Part shown: positions 60,539 through 64,000 of the stretch, in pieces
How positions within the stretch are numbered: the first letter of the stretch is position 1
Layout: each line of letters starts with the position of its first letter
DNA from: Prevotella sp.
GTDB taxonomy: Bacteria; Bacteroidota; Bacteroidia; Bacteroidales; Bacteroidaceae
Length of the DNA stretch: 64,000 bases
Assembly: GCA_017541365.1 (NCBI GenBank)
Contig: JAFXZF010000050.1
Location: forward strand, 19,872 to 83,871
Direction: 5' to 3'
Program-made: the position numbers and the translations under genes
The notes under the pieces: model-generated
Told to the model about the DNA's origin: nothing
Database searches by the model: none
What the model saw: only the letters and a program-made list of their open reading frames with translations

Positions 60539-61699
60539 CTACAGCGTTGCAAGAATATTCTTGAGACGCTGCATGAAATCATCCACATTCTCCTTCGTAA
60601 GACAGAGAGGTGGAAGCAGACGAAGCAGGTTAGTGCCTGCACAGCCTGTGAAGCAGTGCTGCTCATATACCAGTGGCTTACGCACCTCTGCGTGTGGTAT
60701 GTCAAACTCCACACCTATCATCAGTCCTCTGCCCCTCACGTCGGTGATGTGCTTACCCTCTGGCGATGCCTGCAGTTCCTTAAGCTTCTTCATCAGGTAG
60801 TCGCCCACCTCGCGAGCGTTCTCTACTAGGTTCTCCTGCTCCATCACGTCGAGTACGGCGAGTGCTGCAGTACATGCCAGATGGTTGCCACCGAATGTGG
60901 TGCCAAGCTGTCCATAGACAGGGATGAAATCAGGTGATATCAGCAGTCCCGACATTGGGAAACCATTGCCTATGCCCTTTGCCACAGAGATGAGGTCGGG
61001 AGCCTGGTCTTCATTATCCATCAGCCACTGATGGGCGAAGAACTTTCCTGACCTGCCGTAGCCACACTGTATCTCGTCACAGATGAGCACCGTACCATAT
61101 TTCTTTGTTGCCTTACGCAGTCCCTGGTAGAATTCCTTGGTAGCCATCTGTATGCCACCCACGCCCTGTATGCACTCCAGTATTACAGCACACACATCGC
61201 CCTTTGCCAGTTCTGCCTCCCATGCTGCGAGGTCGTTCATTGGCAGGAATGTTACGTGCCCGTTGTCATTGATAGGAGCCACAATCTTGGGGTTGTTGGT
61301 CACCTCCACAGCCAGTGATGTTCTGCCGTGGAAAGCCTTGCTTACTGCGAGCACACGCTTTCTGCCGTTCTTGAATGAGGCAAGCTTCAGGGCATTCTCG
61401 TTAGCCTCCGCACCTGAGTTGATGAGGAAAAACTGCCAGTCCTCGTAGCCACATGCCTTGCCTAAGCGCTCGGCAAGTTCCACTTGCAGTTTGTTCTGTA
61501 CTGAGTTGGAGTAGAATCCCAACTTGTTCAATTGTGCGGTCATCATCTCCACATAGTGAGGATGACAGTGTCCTATGCTGATTACGGCATGTCCGCCATA
61601 GAGGTCCAGATACTCCTGACCCTTCTCGTCCCATACCTTACAGCCTTGTCCCTTGACGATGTTTACGTCGAATAGGGGATATACGTCAAATAATTTCAT
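60539..61699 (-). CDS. argD: Acetylornithine aminotransferase
   Basis: 386 residues, class III PLP aminotransferase. DLYGGHAVISIGHCHPHYVE (about 32), NSGAEANENALKLA (about 100), ICDEIQCGYGRSGKFF (PLP Asp, about 205) and ISVAKGIGNGFPMSG with the PLP-binding Lys (about 240). Family knowledge: acetylornithine (or succinylornithine, in Bacteroides-type arginine synthesis) transamination. ATG 3 bases after the argC stop; tight operon. Confidence 0.93.
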   Translation of the reverse strand: MKLFDVYPLFDVNIVKGQGCKVWDEKGQEYLDLYGGHAVISIGHCHPHYVEMMTAQLNKLGFYSNSVQNKLQVELAERLGKACGYEDWQFFLINSGAEANENALKLASFKNGRKRVLAVSKAFHGRTSLAVEVTNNPKIVAPINDNGHVTFLPMNDLAAWEAELAKGDVCAVILECIQGVGGIQMATKEFYQGLRKATKKYGTVLICDEIQCGYGRSGKFFAHQWLMDNEDQAPDLISVAKGIGNGFPMSGLLISPDFIPVYGQLGTTFGGNHLACTAALAVLDVMEQENLVENAREVGDYLMKKLKELQASPEGKHITDVRGRGLMIGVEFDIPHAEVRKPLVYEQHCFTGCAGTNLLRLLPPLCLTKENVDDFMQRLKNILATL

Positions 61700-61702
61700 A
61701 GC

Positions 61703-62719
61703 TTAAAATGCACTTGCTTTCAGGTTCAGTCCTGCCTTTTCGTCAATGCCAAACATGATGTTCATGTTCTGTACTGCCTGACCTACGGCACCCTTCAGCA
61801 GATTGTCTATCATTGATGTTATGACCACCTTCTTGCCAAACACATCCACATGCACCAGCGCCTTGTTGGTGTTCACCACCTGCTTCATGTCTGGTGCCTT
61901 GTCGCTGTAGTGCGTGAAGGCAGCGTCCTTGTAGTATTCCTTATACAGAGCCACCACTTTCTCCTCAGTCATCGCCTTGTCGAGTGTCACCACTTCAGTG
62001 GCGAAGATGCCTCGTGCGAAGTCTCCTCGGTAGGGGATGAAATCTACCGTTATACCCTCTGCATCATAGCCCTCGTTCAGTGTGTCTATCACACGTGGTG
62101 CAACCTCTGGTCGCAGTTCGTTGAGTGTCTGCGTTATCTCGTGCAGGTGTTGGTGAATAAACAGCTTATACACAGAGAAGTTGTTGTTACGCCAAGAGAA
62201 ATGAGTGGTAGCGCCAGGCTTCTGTCCTGCTCCCGTACTGCCCGTTATGGCATTCACGCTGATGTCGTGAGTCAGCAGTCCAGCCTTCGCCAGCGGCAAC
62301 AGTCCCAGCTGTATGCAGGTAGCAAAACAACCCGGGTTGGCAAGGTGCTGACACTTTGCTATCTCCTCACGATGTGTCTCAGGCAGACCATAGATGTAGT
62401 CATGGTCGCCCTTGATGCGAAAGTCCTGTGCCAAGTCTATTATCTTCACTCCCTCAGGAATGCTATGCTCCTTGAGGAACGCCTCGCTCTTGCCGTGTCC
62501 GAAACAGAAGAACACCACATCCACCTTGTCGAAAGGCATCTCGCTGGTAAACTCCAGTTCCGTCTCGCCTATCAAGCCTTCGTGCACGTCATACACCTTG
62601 TTGCCGGCATTCGACTCAGAGTTGGCGAATACTATCTCCACCTCGGGGTGATTCACCAACAGTCTTATCAGTTCGCCGCCAGTGTATCCAGCAGCACCTA
62701 ATATTCCTACTTTAATCAT
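61703..62719 (-). CDS. argC: N-acetyl-gamma-glutamyl-phosphate reductase
   Basis: 338 residues. NADP motif GILGAAGYTGGELIRLL (residues 5-21) and the catalytic Cys in NPGCFATCIQLGL (about residue 133), with the HFSWRNNNFSVYKLFIHQH block (about 193). Family knowledge: third step of arginine synthesis; in Bacteroidota the substrate may be N-succinyl instead of N-acetyl. Between pspC and argD. Confidence 0.95.
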   Translation of the reverse strand: MIKVGILGAAGYTGGELIRLLVNHPEVEIVFANSESNAGNKVYDVHEGLIGETELEFTSEMPFDKVDVVFFCFGHGKSEAFLKEHSIPEGVKIIDLAQDFRIKGDHDYIYGLPETHREEIAKCQHLANPGCFATCIQLGLLPLAKAGLLTHDISVNAITGSTGAGQKPGATTHFSWRNNNFSVYKLFIHQHLHEITQTLNELRPEVAPRVIDTLNEGYDAEGITVDFIPYRGDFARGIFATEVVTLDKAMTEEKVVALYKEYYKDAAFTHYSDKAPDMKQVVNTNKALVHVDVFGKKVVITSMIDNLLKGAVGQAVQNMNIMFGIDEKAGLNLKASAF

Positions 62720-62721
62720 AA

Positions 62722-62928
62722 TTAGCTTATAAAACCATTATCGTCAGGACCTTTGGGAGCAAATATCCACAATAGTATGTAGAACCAGATGCTCAGTCCC
62801 CAAAAGAAAACAGCGCAGAACACAAATATACGTACCACGAGCGAATCGAGATTGAAGTATTCAGCAAGTCCGCCGCATACGCCTGCTATTTTCTTATCTG
62901 TTTGAGAAAGATAAAATTTCTTTTCCAT
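62722..62928 (-). CDS. PspC domain small membrane protein
   Basis: 68 residues. The start FYLSQTDKKIAGVCGGLAEYF is the PspC signature, followed by one or two hydrophobic helices (VRIFVFCAVFFWGLSIWFYILLWIF). Family knowledge: PspC proteins respond to envelope stress, here without a visible pspA/B partner. It lies between argG and argC with 2- and 33-bp gaps, so it must be cotranscribed with arginine genes; a link between the two functions is not known. Confidence 0.88.
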   Translation of the reverse strand: MEKKFYLSQTDKKIAGVCGGLAEYFNLDSLVVRIFVFCAVFFWGLSIWFYILLWIFAPKGPDDNGFIS

Positions 62929-62961
62929 TGTTTGTTATTACAGAAATGGAGAGAGGGGGTC

Positions 62962-64000
62962 TTATTTCCTCTCCCCAGGATGTGCTAAGTAATACGCACG
63001 GAGAGCGGTAGAAGAAACCTTGATAAAGCCCTTGGCATCCTCAGATGTCCATGCCTTCGCTGTCTCGCCATACTCACCCAGTTTGTTCTTCACCAGGTCG
63101 TTGGGTGAGTCAACACCTACGGTGCTGAAGGTCAGCGGACGCAGCTCCAGCTCTACCTCGCCTGTCACGTTACGCTGTGATGATGTCAGCATAGCCTCGA
63201 TGTCAGCCATCACTGGCTCCAGATACTGTGACTCGTGCAGGAACATACCATACCAGTTTGCTACCTGGTCCTTCCAGTACTGCTGCCACTTAGACAGAGT
63301 ATATTTCTCCAGGAAGCGGTGAGCGCCTATGATGAGCATAGGAGCAGCAGCCTCGAAGCCTACACGTCCCTTGATACCTATTATAGTATCGCCCACATGG
63401 CAGTCTCTGCCTATGCCATAAGCAGCGCCTATCTCCTCAACAGCCTGTATAGCCTTGATCTTGTCGTCATACTTCTTGCCGTTCACTGAGCACAACTCAC
63501 CTTTCTCGAATCCTAACTTCAAGGTCTCTGGACCCTCCTTCGTTGGGTGCTTCAGGTAAGCACTCTCAGGCAAGCCCTGCTTTGAGTCGAGTATCTCGCC
63601 GCCACAGATGCTTGTGCCCCACAGGCCGACATTGTAGCTGTATTTGAGTTTGGTGAAGTCGGCGAAGTAGCCGTTCTTGTTGAGGTAGTCCACTTCCTCC
63701 TGACGGGAGAGATTGCCGTCGCGAGTCAGCGTGATAATCTCCACACCCGGACACATCACGAGGAACGTCATATCGAAGCGGATCTGGTCGTTGCCGGCAC
63801 CGGTCGAGCCGTGCGCAATGGCCGAAGCCCCTATTTCCTTCGCATATCTGGCAATCGCCAAAGCCTGGAAGATGCGCTCGCTGCTTACCGAAATCGGGTA
63901 GCAGTTGTTGCGAAGCACATTGCCGAAAACCATGTATTTGAGTGACTTCTCGTAGTACTCCTGCGTCACATCGAGGGTGACATACTGCTTTGCGCCAAGC
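62962..64000 (-). CDS. argG: Argininosuccinate synthase, 5' end outside window
   Basis: About 345 residues of the C-terminal part are visible; the frame is open to the right edge (LGAKQYVTLDVTQEYYEKS), so the internal GTG at 63967-63969 is not the start and the N-terminal ATP loop is outside. YPISVSSERIFQALAIA, GSTGAGNDQIRFD and the GIGRDCHVGDTIIGIKGRVGFEAA block are typical of the Bacteroidota-type ArgG. Family knowledge: joins citrulline and aspartate with ATP. It heads the visible argG-pspC-argC-argD-proC operon. Confidence 0.93.
   Translation of the reverse strand, partial: LGAKQYVTLDVTQEYYEKSLKYMVFGNVLRNNCYPISVSSERIFQALAIARYAKEIGASAIAHGSTGAGNDQIRFDMTFLVMCPGVEIITLTRDGNLSRQEEVDYLNKNGYFADFTKLKYSYNVGLWGTSICGGEILDSKQGLPESAYLKHPTKEGPETLKLGFEKGELCSVNGKKYDDKIKAIQAVEEIGAAYGIGRDCHVGDTIIGIKGRVGFEAAAPMLIIGAHRFLEKYTLSKWQQYWKDQVANWYGMFLHESQYLEPVMADIEAMLTSSQRNVTGEVELELRPLTFSTVGVDSPNDLVKNKLGEYGETAKAWTSEDAKGFIKVSSTALRAYYLAHPGERK

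Noticed and set aside
61850..62701. A 283-residue plus-strand open frame opposite argC
   Set aside because: Antisense shadow of argC, whose catalytic motifs are intact.
1..64000. tRNA, rRNA, transposase, prophage or riboswitch
   Set aside because: None could be recognised by reading the gaps; short structured RNAs could still be missed without a covariance search.

Overview
The window comes from a member of the Bacteroidota, most likely a Prevotella-like Bacteroidales. The sequence-level reasons are a complete porPKLMN/gldKLMN-type block plus the giant SprA/Sov translocon of the type IX secretion system (T9SS), a Na+-NQR operon, a type B L31, short ProB without a PUA domain, lipoproteins with Bacteroidota-style lipoboxes, and promoters of the TTTG-19/20 nt-TAnnTTTG type instead of sigma70 boxes. 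No rRNA, tRNA, CRISPR array, transposase or phage gene was seen.

Layout. 1-3174: end of an NAD(P)HX-repair gene, then a LicD-type phosphotransferase facing an epimerase and an IspD/TarI-like cytidylyltransferase, a likely surface-glycan decorating set. 3252-12674 (minus): ruvA-sprA-BNR protein. 12852-17686 (plus): AsmA-like protein, acetylxylan-esterase-like enzyme, glutamate synthase small chain. 18475-22584: trigger factor, glutathione peroxidase and a pectate lyase with a probable T9SS C-terminal signal. 22765-28290: nadB, a frameshifted PBP4-like gene, aroB, asnA, rpmE2. 28398-34269: nqrABCDEF. 34616-36851: pgi and fabG. 37211-43871: a porin-imelysin-dihaem oxidoreductase-CcsBA operon that looks like iron acquisition with its own haem-attachment factor. 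43961-52495: a small lipoprotein, a DUF4421-like protein, then porP-porK-porL-porM-porN and an OMP. 52613-57030 (minus): proB-proA-murF-ROK kinase. 57619-64000 (minus): argG (cut by the edge)-pspC-argC-argD-proC-glycosidase.

The genes are mostly housekeeping, but the DNA between and inside them is not. Four separate classes of small repeats recur: (1) arrays of 6-, 7- or 8-bp words that fill spacers and often abut stop or start codons exactly; one of them puts the PBP4-like gene out of frame inside its signal peptide, and removing one heptamer restores a good signal peptide; (2) arrays of mini-hairpins whose arms change from unit to unit while the linker CGTWTCGTAG is constant, lying in the nqrA-nqrB gap, on both sides of fabG and in frame inside murF; the two copies around fabG share 77-bp inverted arms with one mismatch; (3) a roughly 0.42-kb non-coding element present twice in opposite orientation (about 17.97-18.39 kb and 57.17-57.59 kb) with a conserved hairpin; (4) GC-rich palindromes followed by a G-rich tail, inserted in frame in dacB and twice in nqrA. 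These repeats are the most unusual content of the window.
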